A stretch of DNA of 64,000 bases from Triplophysa rosa (Eukaryota; Chordata; Actinopteri; Cypriniformes; Nemacheilidae), in contig NC_079895.1 of assembly GCF_024868665.1 (NCBI RefSeq), positions 26,758,517-26,822,516 on the forward strand. Reading direction: 5' to 3'. Shown one piece after another: positions 23,413 through 37,206 of this stretch. Within the stretch, counting starts at the first letter, position 1. The number at the start of each line of letters is the position of its first letter. Under the pieces are notes generated by a model. The model was not told the DNA's origin, did no database searches, and was given only the letters and a program-made list of their open reading frames with translations. A program made the translations under genes and the position numbers.

Positions 23413-24514
23413 ATGGCCATGAGTTCGTACATGGTGAACTCCAAGTATGTGGATCCTCAATTTCCTCCTTGTGAGGAATATTCTCAGAACAGCTATATAC
23501 CTGAACAAAGTCCAAGCTACTACAGTCCATCGCAGGACACAGATTTCCAGCATCCCGGGATCTATTCACGGTCAAACTACTCTGAACAGCCTTATAGCTG
23601 CACCACTGTTCAGAGCTCGTCGGCACCGCCGCGGGGTCATGTGCAGGATCAAGCCAGCCATCCCAGCCCTTTCCCCGCACAGACAGAGCAATGTCCGGCG
23701 GTCCAAATATCCGGACCTAAGACGTGTGGACAACAACAGAACACAAAGAGCCAGAATGGGATAGCCAAGCAGCCTGCGGTAGTTTACCCATGGATGAAGA
23801 AAGTGCACGTTACAACGGGTAAGATTCAATCTTTTTTGCTGTGCACTTGGAGGCCAGCCCATTCTGCCGTTTCAGACACACTTAAAACCATTCAGTGAAA
23901 TATTTATAGGTTCCTCTGAAGGGGCCGCCAATTACACCAGCCATAAATTTTTATTGCTTTGGAAATAGGCCGCTAGCTGTGCTGGACGGTACTATTGCAG
24001 TACTGTGCAGAGTGCACCTTTTATGTTGAATAATTTAGCCATCATATAAATTCGTTGTTTGTATCTGTTCGTTTTCATTGTGCCAGGAATAAAGAAGTGC
24101 CTTTTTGGGTGCTACAATGGAACCGTATTATATCAAGTGGGTAGTTTTGTGAGGACTCATTCCATTTAGCTAGCTGCTTTTTTACAGAAGTGTACTTTTG
24201 TCTCTCTCCCAGTGAACCCGGATTACACAGGAGCCGAACCCAAACGCTCTCGGACAGCCTACACAAGACAGCAGGTCCTAGAACTAGAAAAGGAATTTCA
24301 TTTTAACAGGTATCTTACAAGACGGCGTCGCATTGAGATCGCGCACACCCTCTGTCTCTCAGAACGACAGATTAAAATCTGGTTTCAAAACAGAAGAATG
24401 AAATGGAAAAAAGACCACAAACTACCTAATACGAAAGGAAGATCGGCTTCATCTGGAAATCAGCATGTACAACACGCTCAGAAGGTCAACCAGACGGAGA
24501 TCACAACTTTATAA
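23413..24514 (+). CDS. hoxd4a: homeobox protein Hox-D4a (copy 1)
   Basis: Homeodomain transcription factor of group 4 (Deformed type), acting with PBX/MEIS in posterior hindbrain and anterior trunk. Exon 1 is 23413-23818 (donor GTAAGA) and exon 2 is 24213-24514 (acceptor CTCTCCCAG); the intron is 394 bp, phase 1. The product is 235 aa. The N-terminus [20 protein letters not shown] is diagnostic. The hexapeptide YPWM is at residues 125-128, followed by KKVHVTT. The homeodomain is about residues 146-205 ([39 protein letters not shown]). An in-frame ATG exists 20 codons upstream at 23353, but homology begins at MAMSS. Candidate poly-A signals are at 24850 and 25029. The intron contains Hox/Cdx-like sequence CCATAAATTTTTATTG (23941) and TTTAGCCATCATATAAAT (24036). 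An identical copy lies 10455 bp downstream. Confidence 0.97.
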
Positions 24515-26536
24515 GTGGATATCTCGCTCTCCCTCCCTTCAGATGTACAGATGAACTGTATGTAATAGACAATGTTTCTTTTGACTTTGCATGGTAGCAA
24601 AACATGAGATGTTGGTCACAAGTGCCAAAAACTGAGAAACAGAAGCACACACCGTGACTTAATGAAGTGTACAGGACTGCTGTGCGTTTAAAACCCCAAT
24701 CTCAATACTTCTACATTGTAACTCTTTGTAACTGTGGCAAAGAGGATATAAGGCATCGAATGACGAGGTACAGTAAAACGACAAACAGCTCACCGTTTTT
24801 TACACAAACTTGCCAAATATGGTTCGTTCTAGTGACACTTTTCACATGTAATAAATTCTTTCTGTATTTTAATCACCCTTCTCCTCCTTTAATGCCCACG
24901 GCGCGTCATTCTATTTTAACTTAATTCTGAAAGAGACCTTAAGGAACGTTATGTCCAGCATTTATTAAATTACAAATGTCTTGTAAAAAATGTTTTGTAC
25001 ATTTTAAATCGGTGCTACGCAAATACAAAATAAAATTAGTTAACTTTAAGAAAAAAATATTCGTTTCCTGGGAAATTATTTATTTGTAAAAACTGATGCA
25101 ATTTTCTATTTCAACCCCGCTTTCTGCGCGCGACTCCTTAAAGGTTGACTTTCCAGTAATTATTTGGTTGTTCACATAATTCCATAGACATTCGTTAGAG
25201 GTTTCTATCATTGTTTATTTCTTTTTTATTTTTGTCCATGTCATCATCATTTTTCTTTCATCTGCTTTGCTATAAATCCTCCTGACATCTTTGTAAACAA
25301 TATAATTAAAGTTAAATAAGTATATTTGTCTTCCACACTCTGAATTCTTTAATATCAACCTTTAACTTTAATTGTTAAGATGCTTGAACCGTCTATTTAT
25401 TAAATTCAAAGTTAACGTTTTATATTCTACGTGAACGTAAATATCCCTTTCAGTATTAACGTTATTGAAATAAAATACTTTCGTTATTATATATATACAC
25501 GTTATTATATTTACACATTTCTTGTATGTTGACATATGGTGCATATTTTCTATAGGCATATTTCCAGTAAATAAAGATTTAAAAGATCACGCAGACGTTT
25601 TTATTTTAAGTGCGTAGGCCTAGTATTCTTTGTTGAAAATCGGCTTTGTTTGAAAGGTAGAAATACTATTAAGCACTTTGATACACGGTTTTTTAAGTTA
25701 TTTTATGACGTGGGACTGGAGTTGGCTTTTTACATGTAAGAAGTTTTTTTTCCAGCAGTGATTAAAGTTAGACGCTCTGCAATCATTGTGGTGTCTTTGT
25801 CTCCTTGAACAAAAACACGAGGCGCACATGCATTGCGAAGATGTCTCCACTCTGATGCCTTCACGTTGAGAGCGTGAAAAGGTATTTTTACAGAAGTTTG
25901 ACAAAAGCCTGCGGGCAGGTTCATCCAGAGGACACAGTTTCTGTTGCATTAGACGCTTTTGAGCCGCGAGCACTGACCTCTGAAGTCGTGACCTGCAGGA
26001 CCTTCAGCCTGTTCCCTCAGACGCTTTTTGCACCAACAATGTGATTTCTTCGCAATAAAATAAATATTCTGCTTTGTGTCGCAGATTATATAATATCTTG
26101 GTTATTGGTCATATATATTTATTAATGTGGCATGTCATTTAGAGCTTTGGTCTGAAAAACAAAAATTTCATAAACATATTTCTGTATATAAAAACGATCA
26201 AAGATTTTGGAAATTACAAATGTATTTTCATTCGAAGAAAGCAGAAGTATATTCACTGAGCTTAGGTACATCCTGAAATGTTAAGAAAGTTTTGGTTTGC
26301 TGCACCTAATGACATAGTACGTCAAAACCACAAGTTAACCATGTGTCTTATTACTACTCCATCAAATCTGCAAAATTAACAGACTAGGCATGCATTTTTG
26401 TGCTATTAAAATATGAATTTGCATCGTGGAGAAAATTATAATCTATAAGGATATTATCATAATTATTAATAAATACCAGTAACGGTCTTATATTGTATTT
26501 GAAATTTTGTCTACCTAAAATATCGAGGATATCTAT
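24515..26536. other. hoxd4a 3' region
   Basis: 3' UTR with AATAAA at 24850 and 25029, then AT-rich spacer. No other exon, miRNA or transposon is recognised. It recurs at +10455. Confidence 0.5.
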
Positions 26537-26538
26537 TT

Positions 26539-26626
<88 letters not shown>

Positions 26627-26628
26627 TG
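26537..26628. repeat. (TTTC)n microsatellite abutting assembly gap
   Basis: About 92 bp of TTTC units running directly into Ns; the last base before the gap is a G. The corresponding run in copy 2 (36992-37080) is complete and passes into unique sequence. Confidence 0.95.
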
Positions 26629-27489
26629 NNNNNNNNNNNNNNNNNNNNNNNNNNNNNNNNNNNNNNNNNNNNNNNNNNNNNNNNNNNNNNNNNNNNNNNN
26701 NNNNNNNNNNNNNNNNNNNNNNNNNNNNNNNNNNNNNNNNNNNNNNNNNNNNNNNNNNNNNNNNNNNNNNNNNNNNNNNNNNNNNNNNNNNNNNNNNNNN
26801 NNNNNNNNNNNNNNNNNNNNNNNNNNNNNNNNNNNNNNNNNNNNNNNNNNNNNNNNNNNNNNNNNNNNNNNNNNNNNNNNNNNNNNNNNNNNNNNNNNNN
26901 NNNNNNNNNNNNNNNNNNNNNNNNNNNNNNNNNNNNNNNNNNNNNNNNNNNNNNNNNNNNNNNNNNNNNNNNNNNNNNNNNNNNNNNNNNNNNNNNNNNN
27001 NNNNNNNNNNNNNNNNNNNNNNNNNNNNNNNNNNNNNNNNNNNNNNNNNNNNNNNNNNNNNNNNNNNNNNNNNNNNNNNNNNNNNNNNNNNNNNNNNNNN
27101 NNNNNNNNNNNNNNNNNNNNNNNNNNNNNNNNNNNNNNNNNNNNNNNNNNNNNNNNNNNNNNNNNNNNNNNNNNNNNNNNNNNNNNNNNNNNNNNNNNNN
27201 NNNNNNNNNNNNNNNNNNNNNNNNNNNNNNNNNNNNNNNNNNNNNNNNNNNNNNNNNNNNNNNNNNNNNNNNNNNNNNNNNNNNNNNNNNNNNNNNNNNN
27301 NNNNNNNNNNNNNNNNNNNNNNNNNNNNNNNNNNNNNNNNNNNNNNNNNNNNNNNNNNNNNNNNNNNNNNNNNNNNNNNNNNNNNNNNNNNNNNNNNNNN
27401 NNNNNNNNNNNNNNNNNNNNNNNNNNNNNNNNNNNNNNNNNNNNNNNNNNNNNNNNNNNNNNNNNNNNNNNNNNNNNNNNNNNNNNNNN
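26629..27489. other. assembly gap (861 Ns)
   Basis: Run of unknown bases between a TTTC repeat on the left and a TC repeat on the right. The two long open frames that cross it are artefacts of translating N and simple repeats. Confidence 1.
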
Positions 27490-27585
<96 letters not shown>

Positions 27586-30500
27586 GTTATCTCTCTCACA
27601 CCCACAAACACTCTTTTAGCAGATGTCTGTGGTTGTATTTTCTTTTCTGAAGAAGTACAGCTGGCTCAGTCATTATGCGCAAAAAACTGGAGGCTTTGCG
27701 GCAGTCCAGATTCCTTTTTGTTAGAAGACAATTTACAGCTTCGTAATAGATCTTTTTACGAGCCTATTTCGTCTGTCATTGGATGCCAGTGGTCATGTGC
27801 AGGACGCAAACGTCTTCATGACCCCTTTTCCTGATTTCCCAGGCGATTTTTTTCTCTGCATTCTGTGGCTAAAGGTTCCAAATCCAAAAACACAGTGTGC
27901 TCATATATATTTGTCGTTTTTTGTTATCTGTGTGTTAGCGATCATAAAAGACAAATTCAGAGCGTTCACGTAGGCTGTGTTGTCAGATTGTGCTACAAAA
28001 CTTGCATTTCTAACCTAAGCAGATCACACAGTACTGGACGACTGACACCAAACATGCTTCATAATGTTCACCGGCGTCGCAGAACGGAGGACATGGATTA
28101 TACAGCTCTGTTTGGTAAGTTACATTTCGTGAAATTTTACATTAAGGGTTACGCCATCGTGTCACCTAAAAACTACACGAACAGCAGGTTATTGGTTTAC
28201 GATAAATAAAGTAAAAAAGCCTTCTAGAATATTGCGATATTTGCAACTGAAAGCGTGATCACTTGAACCTGCAGGAATTGTTTTTGCTCGAAATGTTTGT
28301 TATTGATGATGATGGCCTAACTCGGACAATTTGTTCATTCGAAGGCATAAATAAAAACAGTAAGGCATGAAAAAAACAGGAACCAAAACTGATAAATCAT
28401 CCTTAGTCATAAAAAGTAATATTAGTATTGCATCAAAATTGTGCTAAACTTATGCAAACCTTACACCTATTCTGAATTTCTTTTTACGGCATGACGCACA
28501 ATCGCGACTTATTGTAAGCCTGTAAACTCACTCCATTCTAAGATACTTTGTTTATTTATAATAATAAAAAATAAAACAATATGCACGCTAATTAAGTTAT
28601 TCATTATTAGTGATGAATAATATAATGTTAATATTTTCCCTATATATATATATTAAATGAAGCCTACGTTAAATATATTAAATGTTTGGAGGTAAAGTTG
28701 TTGTGAGATTTAAAAGATGCCTCCCTTAAGGAATGGTGCAGTTTTAGGGCAGGGAGAGAGAGAGAGAGAGTTAGGGTTTGCGGAACAAAGACAGTATTTC
28801 ACAGTCAGCTGACAGGCAGAGGTATTTACAACCTTACTGCAATGCGGCAAAATGCAAAGAGCGTAAAGCCTGAGAGCCAAACGAATTTCAGAGCTTCTTC
28901 ATTTCACTTCATCTAACTTCACAACACATTTTATCTCACTAAAGTTTATCAAAATAATATTTTCAAAATTCAACCTAATATTACACGTTTAATACAAGCT
29001 CTTTTACGTCTGAGCAAAGGAAGAGCAGATTGTTCTTATTCCATGAATTCTGCCCATTCTCACACAAAAACAGAGCTGGAGTTATGTACCACTATTCGTC
29101 TTTAATTTTGACTTTTATATAACATTATTGATATAATTTTCTAAGGGATTAAGTGAAAAACGGATCGCCTATATGCTAATATAATGTACAGTATATAATT
29201 TGGAGGCGATGTGTTTTTTTAAGAATTGTAAATATTGCAAATATAAATACATGGAAACCTCACAGAGATATATATACATATAGGTACCTAAGAGGTTCTT
29301 AGTTTTTTTATTTGTTCCAAATGCAACTTTTAACTGTGTTGCACAGAATATAAAAATAAACACGCAGGAAATAAACGATTTTCTAAGAAACTTTGGGCAA
29401 ACAAAAAAGTGGCATTTTATGGCATTGCTGCGAATTACCCAATTGGCAACTTTATTTTTAAGAGCATAGTTGTTCAGTGCATACTGCTTTTCGGACAGCC
29501 CCTTCCGAGCGTAAGTATGCTGGAAACGGTCACCTGGGCATTTTGCTCTTTGTCCGGCAGGCGGTGCTGTTGTCTAACACTCTAGTCCTTGCTTGTCCGC
29601 TTTCTGCAGCTTTGTGCAAGAGGTCATTTCCTGTAAGTGTGATTGGCTGACGTGAGCATGTGATACCACGCGTAGTTTTCTTGTGTTGAAGGAATTGTTT
29701 AAACATCTTAATGAAATAACAGACAGCACGATTTCTGAGCTTAACATACTTAACATGCGTCAACATTTCCCCCAAATGTTCCATTAATTTGAGTTTATAT
29801 TGCATCAGTTTATATGAAATTGAAATGTATGAAATTGTATTGTTCTGAATTTGTGAAGGCCTGTAAACTTTTAATGCTAAACTAACTTAATATAAAATGC
29901 CACATTTACAAAAAGCCTTCACAGTGCGTATTTGTGATTTTACATGTCGTGGACTCACCAAATGGCGTTAGTGTGTCTTTTTCACTTTTGTTCGCCTGCT
30001 CACCAGGGATGCGTTTTATTACCCCAAATTTACAGTGAGAAAAACATTCACGTTAGTTCGCACGTCAGAGATTTCACAAACACCTAATTTGTCCAGAGAA
30101 CTCTTGCAAAAAAACGAACAAGCTGAAGCTAGGCATTGGCAAGGAAATACCACAATTTTAATTGGTCTTTGCCAAAATATATAGCATATATTATCCTACT
30201 AGGATACGTGAAAAAATCTCTCAATTTCGACAGTGTGGTGTTTTTCCCTCAGAGTGCAGTGAATGCGAATTATACCCCGTGTCTTTATTTCCTCCTGAGA
30301 TCAGAGTAATCGCCATTATTGAATAAGTGCAACTTTCAGGATTATTTATGGCACCCGCGCGCTGTCATGAATGGCTGTGGGGAAGCACGTGATACCATTA
30401 AACTTTGTTTTATGGCCAGGGAGTTGACAAGCCAAAATATAATTCACATTGTATATTAGAAAGGTCGTTCAGACGCTTTAGATAAGATCCCAGTATCGTT

Positions 30501-31728
30501 GCACAGACGGAATAAGCTCCACGTTCGTTTTGATCATGGATATAAGAGTTCATCAGTGCGCTTTACGTGAAAATCCAGCCGTTGGAGGTAAGATTATCTT
30601 CAGTACTTGTCACTGAACTTGTTTGGATTGAATTGTGCTATGACGTTACTGTGGTTTCAAAGCCTGCAAACCAACGTGGATCCAATGTGAAATCATCTTT
30701 GGATTGTTGGGAAACTGTGGGGAGGAAAACTAATGAAGATGACGTAAATGTTGCAGTCCGGTTTTAGTGTGGTTGTGGCGCCACGTTATGAAAGGAAATA
30801 TTTCCCTTCTTCAGCAGGGCTTTCCTTATGCGTAAACGAAAAGAACAAATTAAGTAAAAAATGTATTTAAGATGGAAAATAACAGAGCAGATTGCTAATT
30901 ATTATAATTATTTTGAAAAGATTTTTTTATTTTTCGCAAAATAAAAAAATCCATTCAAATATTTATAAATGCGACAAAATGCCTTGTAATTTATGTTTTA
31001 GTTAGTGTTTGAACTCTACCTAAGCTGTTGTGTAGCAAGTATTTTTTAAAGAAACAAATCAAAAACATCGAAACAAGCGCATTTATGACCTAAAGTAAAC
31101 TTTTTAATGAGCATAATTTCTAAGGTTTTTATTATTAAGCTCTATAGCGCCCCCGTCTAAGCATAATGCATTTATATTACATTCATATAATATATATTAT
31201 ATGAATAGATTAATATATATATAATTAATATATTGTTTTATATATATAATATATATGTTATATTTGCTTTTATATTGGTCCAAAAACTGGAAAACGACTA
31301 TAGAAATATCTTAATTAAATGTTAATTAAAAGGGCAATTATTACTTTATCGTAGATTTCCGATAGTTTAAAATCGAATTTCAACTTTAAGTTATTTTAAT
31401 TATTTATTTCACAATAACTGTATTTCAGTGTATGTGTTTTATATACGTGTATTTAATGAGAAAACCCTTTGTATAACTACGTATAACAGTAGCCTATATT
31501 AAATCAGTTAAATAGTTAACACTAGCAATTAAAATTATTTTAAGTAGAATATCCAATAAAATGTGTGTGGAAACTGGAAAACATTTGCACAAAATTCTCT
31601 GAAATAATAAAAAAGAGCAGGATTTCGTACTGTTTAATTTAAAGCAGAGTTCATGACAAATGGTGACTCTCTCATTCTTTTGTTCATCAGTAACTCGGCT
31701 TTGACCCGCCACAACAAGTCGAGAAGCA

Positions 31729-31745
31729 AGGTGAAACACAGGTCA
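31729..31745 (+). promoter_or_regulatory. DR5 element candidate (copy 2)
   Basis: Identical to the DR5 at 21274-21290; probably the same locus represented twice. Confidence 0.5.
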
Positions 31746-32650
31746 ACATGTCTAACCAAAATTAAAAAACAGATTACAAATCCGGCTACACAAATATAAC
31801 TATGCAAAAATGTATTTAAACATCCAACAGCCAGGGTGACGGGCCTGCAGATTTGTTCAGTAAGTCACTTTGTTCTTAAATCCTCCAGAAACTCTAGAAG
31901 TATCGTGCAGAATGAAATATTAATAGCATGGTTTTAATGGTACCATTTTGTTTGTACAATTTATTCCTGATTCATAAAGTGTGTTTCAAGCAAATTTATT
32001 ATGCTTATATATCTTTTTTTATTGAATTTTTGGGTATAGCCTGGCTCCAGTGCAAATGGCCACAAGAGCTGGTTATCCCTGCAGGTCATCTGTTATCCGT
32101 GAACTTTAGTGCTGCTCTTCCGCTACAGTCCTGCAAAAAATAATGAAACTTTGTGATGTTTGTTGTAAATGATTCGGTTTGACCTCTCGACCTTCAGCAT
32201 TCATTTATATAATTCTTCTCGGTATCCAAACAGCGCACAATTTTGAAACAGGCAACCTGATCAGCATCAGTACGACGTTAGTTTTCCATACCAAAACTAA
32301 TTCTACACACTTAACTTGATTAAATCTAGTTTTAGTTATACTTTGCAGTGTGATTAAAGAACTTTAAAAGTGACGTTATCGATACAATCTTGAAAACCTC
32401 AGCTATCAATAAATAAATAATAAGGCAGTGTTCAATTGCTGCAAAAATTAGCTATCATTTTGAAGATTTCTTTCTGGTGAAGAAAATGTATTGAGAGCAC
32501 TAATCTTTTTAGCGTAGTCAAAACGCTTAACCTTGGGGAATAAAGTTCCCTTAATTAAAGTATTGTCTTTTAATACAAGAGACGGGGAATAACGGTTTCG
32601 CTGCATTTAAAATATAAATGTTGATTATTCAAGACATTTGGCACATACAT

Positions 32651-32740
32651 GCCGTCGTCTATATATACCCTGTAGAACCGAATTTGTGTGAAAAGATTAA
32701 GGTCACAGATTCGATTCTAGGGGAGTATATGGTCGATGCA
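32651..32740 (+). ncRNA. mir10b: microRNA mir-10b precursor (copy 2)
   Basis: Identical to the hairpin at 22196-22285; the mature 5p arm is 32666-32688. If the 10.4 kb duplication is an assembly error this is not an extra gene. Confidence 0.9.
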
Positions 32741-33867
32741 AGAACTTCGAATAAAACGTTCCTTCTTTTTTCATTCATATTCTTTGTCTTACTCATATTT
32801 TTAAGTGTTGAATGTACCTCTGATCCATATGTAACAATATGACATTCCTAACAACAAATCGTTCAGTAATAAATATTATATAGCAGTCGTTGTGTGTAAT
32901 AATCTTATGACCTCCCAATAAATGTTTTGACAAATCGCGTAAACAGTGCATCCAATCCAGGTTGATGTTAGTTCTACCTGCCTGCCTCAATTAAATTAAT
33001 CAGTTCAAAATGATTTCGAAAGTCAAGGTGTGCCTGACAGAGGACTAAAATTAACAACTGTATTATTTTGTTTGAACATTACACCTTTCAAATCCATGTC
33101 TTAGATTCCTTTCTGGTGGTACCTTAAGAGCTGCCAAGCGTTTATTCTCTTTTATGTGGTGTTTGATTATTGATTGGCACGGCGCATTAAAGGCGAACCA
33201 GGGCGCCCCATACAGCGACCTGAAAGGATGAGAAGCGCTGGAACGATGAGACTCCAGTAACTTCTGAGTGACCTCAGCATCACAAAGACCCTCTCCATCA
33301 ATTGTCTACGTTCTCTATGCGCTTTTTTTTGTGCCCTGGGCGTTTATACCTTTTGTCTTGTTCTGTTTTGTTTTGACCTGTCAACATCCTTGGACTGGGT
33401 TTGATTTACCTTAGTTGACTGTTGTTTTACCCTATGGACCACACCGCATGCACATACCTGTGATAAAATATATTTTTATTCGTTTATGTGATATCGTTAC
33501 ATGTACAATGCCAAGGGATCGCGCACCGACAATGCTCACTGGCCACCGGGTGTACATACGCGAAAAGAACACGTTTTAAGTTGTTAGACGCGAAATGACA
33601 ATAAATGCCATGTCTGCACACTGGCCATTGGATCAATTGAATTGAATATTGTAGTGAATCTAATTGAGGGATGATGTTAAGTTTGTAAAATCCGCTACTA
33701 GGTGTGCACAGCTGCTTCTCTGTTGATGGAGTCTCTCCAACTCGATTGGCCAAGCCGGTCACATGGGTGCCTAACTTTATTCAGTTGATAGCAAGTAGGA
33801 GGGCTTTATGGAGGGAGGAAAAAAAGACAACTCGAGAAAAATTAGTATTTTCTACCTTCAGAAATTA

Positions 33868-34969
33868 ATGGCCATGAGTTCGTACATGGTGAACTCCAAG
33901 TATGTGGATCCTCAATTTCCTCCTTGTGAGGAATATTCTCAGAACAGCTATATACCTGAACAAAGTCCAAGCTACTACAGTCCATCGCAGGACACAGATT
34001 TCCAGCATCCCGGGATCTATTCACGGTCAAACTACTCTGAACAGCCTTATAGCTGCACCACTGTTCAGAGCTCGTCGGCACCGCCGCGGGGTCATGTGCA
34101 GGATCAAGCCAGCCATCCCAGCCCTTTCCCCGCACAGACAGAGCAATGTCCGGCGGTCCAAATATCCGGACCTAAGACGTGTGGACAACAACAGAACACA
34201 AAGAGCCAGAATGGGATAGCCAAGCAGCCTGCGGTAGTTTACCCATGGATGAAGAAAGTGCACGTTACAACGGGTAAGATTCAATCTTTTTTGCTGTGCA
34301 CTTGGAGGCCAGCCCATTCTGCCGTTTCAGACACACTTAAAACCATTCAGTGAAATATTTATAGGTTCCTCTGAAGGGGCCGCCAATTACACCAGCCATA
34401 AATTTTTATTGCTTTGGAAATAGGCCGCTAGCTGTGCTGGACGGTACTATTGCAGTACTGTGCAGAGTGCACCTTTTATGTTGAATAATTTAGCCATCAT
34501 ATAAATTCGTTGTTTGTATCTGTTCGTTTTCATTGTGCCAGGAATAAAGAAGTGCCTTTTTGGGTGCTACAATGGAACCGTATTATATCAAGTGGGTAGT
34601 TTTGTGAGGACTCATTCCATTTAGCTAGCTGCTTTTTTACAGAAGTGTACTTTTGTCTCTCTCCCAGTGAACCCGGATTACACAGGAGCCGAACCCAAAC
34701 GCTCTCGGACAGCCTACACAAGACAGCAGGTCCTAGAACTAGAAAAGGAATTTCATTTTAACAGGTATCTTACAAGACGGCGTCGCATTGAGATCGCGCA
34801 CACCCTCTGTCTCTCAGAACGACAGATTAAAATCTGGTTTCAAAACAGAAGAATGAAATGGAAAAAAGACCACAAACTACCTAATACGAAAGGAAGATCG
34901 GCTTCATCTGGAAATCAGCATGTACAACACGCTCAGAAGGTCAACCAGACGGAGATCACAACTTTATAA
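33868..34969 (+). CDS. hoxd4a: homeobox protein Hox-D4a (copy 2, identical)
   Basis: Exon 1 is 33868-34273 and exon 2 is 34668-34969; it encodes the same 235 aa product with the same intron as the copy at 23413. Not a single difference was seen in exons, intron or flanks. Fish Hox clusters are not known to carry tandem hoxd4 genes, and the surrounding gap and repeats point to an artefact. The annotation should count one hoxd4a unless long reads show two. Confidence 0.9.
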
Positions 34970-36991
34970 GTGGATATCTCGCTCTCCCTCCCTTCAGATG
35001 TACAGATGAACTGTATGTAATAGACAATGTTTCTTTTGACTTTGCATGGTAGCAAAACATGAGATGTTGGTCACAAGTGCCAAAAACTGAGAAACAGAAG
35101 CACACACCGTGACTTAATGAAGTGTACAGGACTGCTGTGCGTTTAAAACCCCAATCTCAATACTTCTACATTGTAACTCTTTGTAACTGTGGCAAAGAGG
35201 ATATAAGGCATCGAATGACGAGGTACAGTAAAACGACAAACAGCTCACCGTTTTTTACACAAACTTGCCAAATATGGTTCGTTCTAGTGACACTTTTCAC
35301 ATGTAATAAATTCTTTCTGTATTTTAATCACCCTTCTCCTCCTTTAATGCCCACGGCGCGTCATTCTATTTTAACTTAATTCTGAAAGAGACCTTAAGGA
35401 ACGTTATGTCCAGCATTTATTAAATTACAAATGTCTTGTAAAAAATGTTTTGTACATTTTAAATCGGTGCTACGCAAATACAAAATAAAATTAGTTAACT
35501 TTAAGAAAAAAATATTCGTTTCCTGGGAAATTATTTATTTGTAAAAACTGATGCAATTTTCTATTTCAACCCCGCTTTCTGCGCGCGACTCCTTAAAGGT
35601 TGACTTTCCAGTAATTATTTGGTTGTTCACATAATTCCATAGACATTCGTTAGAGGTTTCTATCATTGTTTATTTCTTTTTTATTTTTGTCCATGTCATC
35701 ATCATTTTTCTTTCATCTGCTTTGCTATAAATCCTCCTGACATCTTTGTAAACAATATAATTAAAGTTAAATAAGTATATTTGTCTTCCACACTCTGAAT
35801 TCTTTAATATCAACCTTTAACTTTAATTGTTAAGATGCTTGAACCGTCTATTTATTAAATTCAAAGTTAACGTTTTATATTCTACGTGAACGTAAATATC
35901 CCTTTCAGTATTAACGTTATTGAAATAAAATACTTTCGTTATTATATATATACACGTTATTATATTTACACATTTCTTGTATGTTGACATATGGTGCATA
36001 TTTTCTATAGGCATATTTCCAGTAAATAAAGATTTAAAAGATCACGCAGACGTTTTTATTTTAAGTGCGTAGGCCTAGTATTCTTTGTTGAAAATCGGCT
36101 TTGTTTGAAAGGTAGAAATACTATTAAGCACTTTGATACACGGTTTTTTAAGTTATTTTATGACGTGGGACTGGAGTTGGCTTTTTACATGTAAGAAGTT
36201 TTTTTTCCAGCAGTGATTAAAGTTAGACGCTCTGCAATCATTGTGGTGTCTTTGTCTCCTTGAACAAAAACACGAGGCGCACATGCATTGCGAAGATGTC
36301 TCCACTCTGATGCCTTCACGTTGAGAGCGTGAAAAGGTATTTTTACAGAAGTTTGACAAAAGCCTGCGGGCAGGTTCATCCAGAGGACACAGTTTCTGTT
36401 GCATTAGACGCTTTTGAGCCGCGAGCACTGACCTCTGAAGTCGTGACCTGCAGGACCTTCAGCCTGTTCCCTCAGACGCTTTTTGCACCAACAATGTGAT
36501 TTCTTCGCAATAAAATAAATATTCTGCTTTGTGTCGCAGATTATATAATATCTTGGTTATTGGTCATATATATTTATTAATGTGGCATGTCATTTAGAGC
36601 TTTGGTCTGAAAAACAAAAATTTCATAAACATATTTCTGTATATAAAAACGATCAAAGATTTTGGAAATTACAAATGTATTTTCATTCGAAGAAAGCAGA
36701 AGTATATTCACTGAGCTTAGGTACATCCTGAAATGTTAAGAAAGTTTTGGTTTGCTGCACCTAATGACATAGTACGTCAAAACCACAAGTTAACCATGTG
36801 TCTTATTACTACTCCATCAAATCTGCAAAATTAACAGACTAGGCATGCATTTTTGTGCTATTAAAATATGAATTTGCATCGTGGAGAAAATTATAATCTA
36901 TAAGGATATTATCATAATTATTAATAAATACCAGTAACGGTCTTATATTGTATTTGAAATTTTGTCTACCTAAAATATCGAGGATATCTAT

Positions 36992-36993
36992 TT

Positions 36994-37080
<87 letters not shown>
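36992..37080. repeat. (TTTC)n microsatellite, right edge of duplicated block
   Basis: 89 bp of TTTC units followed by unique sequence GTGCATAAAATC. On the minus strand it creates a KERKKER-type spurious frame. Confidence 0.95.
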
Positions 37081-37118
37081 GTGCATAAAATCTAGCACTG
37101 CAATTGCAAACAAACATT

Positions 37119-37166
37119 TGTGTGTGTGTGTGTGTGTGTGCGTGTGCGTGCGTGTGTGCGTGTGTG

Positions 37167-37206
<40 letters not shown>
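37119..37206. repeat. (TG)n microsatellite
   Basis: Interrupted TG/CG simple repeat, present only after copy 2 of the duplicated block. Confidence 0.95.

Larger units (their letters stand above)
17043..26628. repeat. duplicated block, copy 1 (mir-10b + hoxd4a)
   Basis: Sequence from about 17125 to 26536 reappears at 27580-36991 with a constant offset of 10455 and no difference that I could find, including in non-coding DNA. It is bounded by TC and TTTC simple repeats and followed by an N gap. The simplest explanation is a false duplication made during scaffolding or gap joining. Confidence 0.9.
27490..37080. repeat. duplicated block, copy 2 (mir-10b + hoxd4a)
   Basis: Second copy at offset 10455. 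It opens with a 90-bp TC run (27490-27579, cut by the gap), against 82 bp in copy 1, and ends with an 89-bp TTTC run that continues into unique sequence at 37081. Only copy 1 connects to unique sequence on the left and only copy 2 on the right. That is what a single locus placed twice would give. Confidence 0.9.

Noticed and set aside
26493..27834. Long open frames of about 366-402 codons across the centre
   Set aside because: They consist of translated TTTC repeat, N gap and TC repeat; there is no protein signal.
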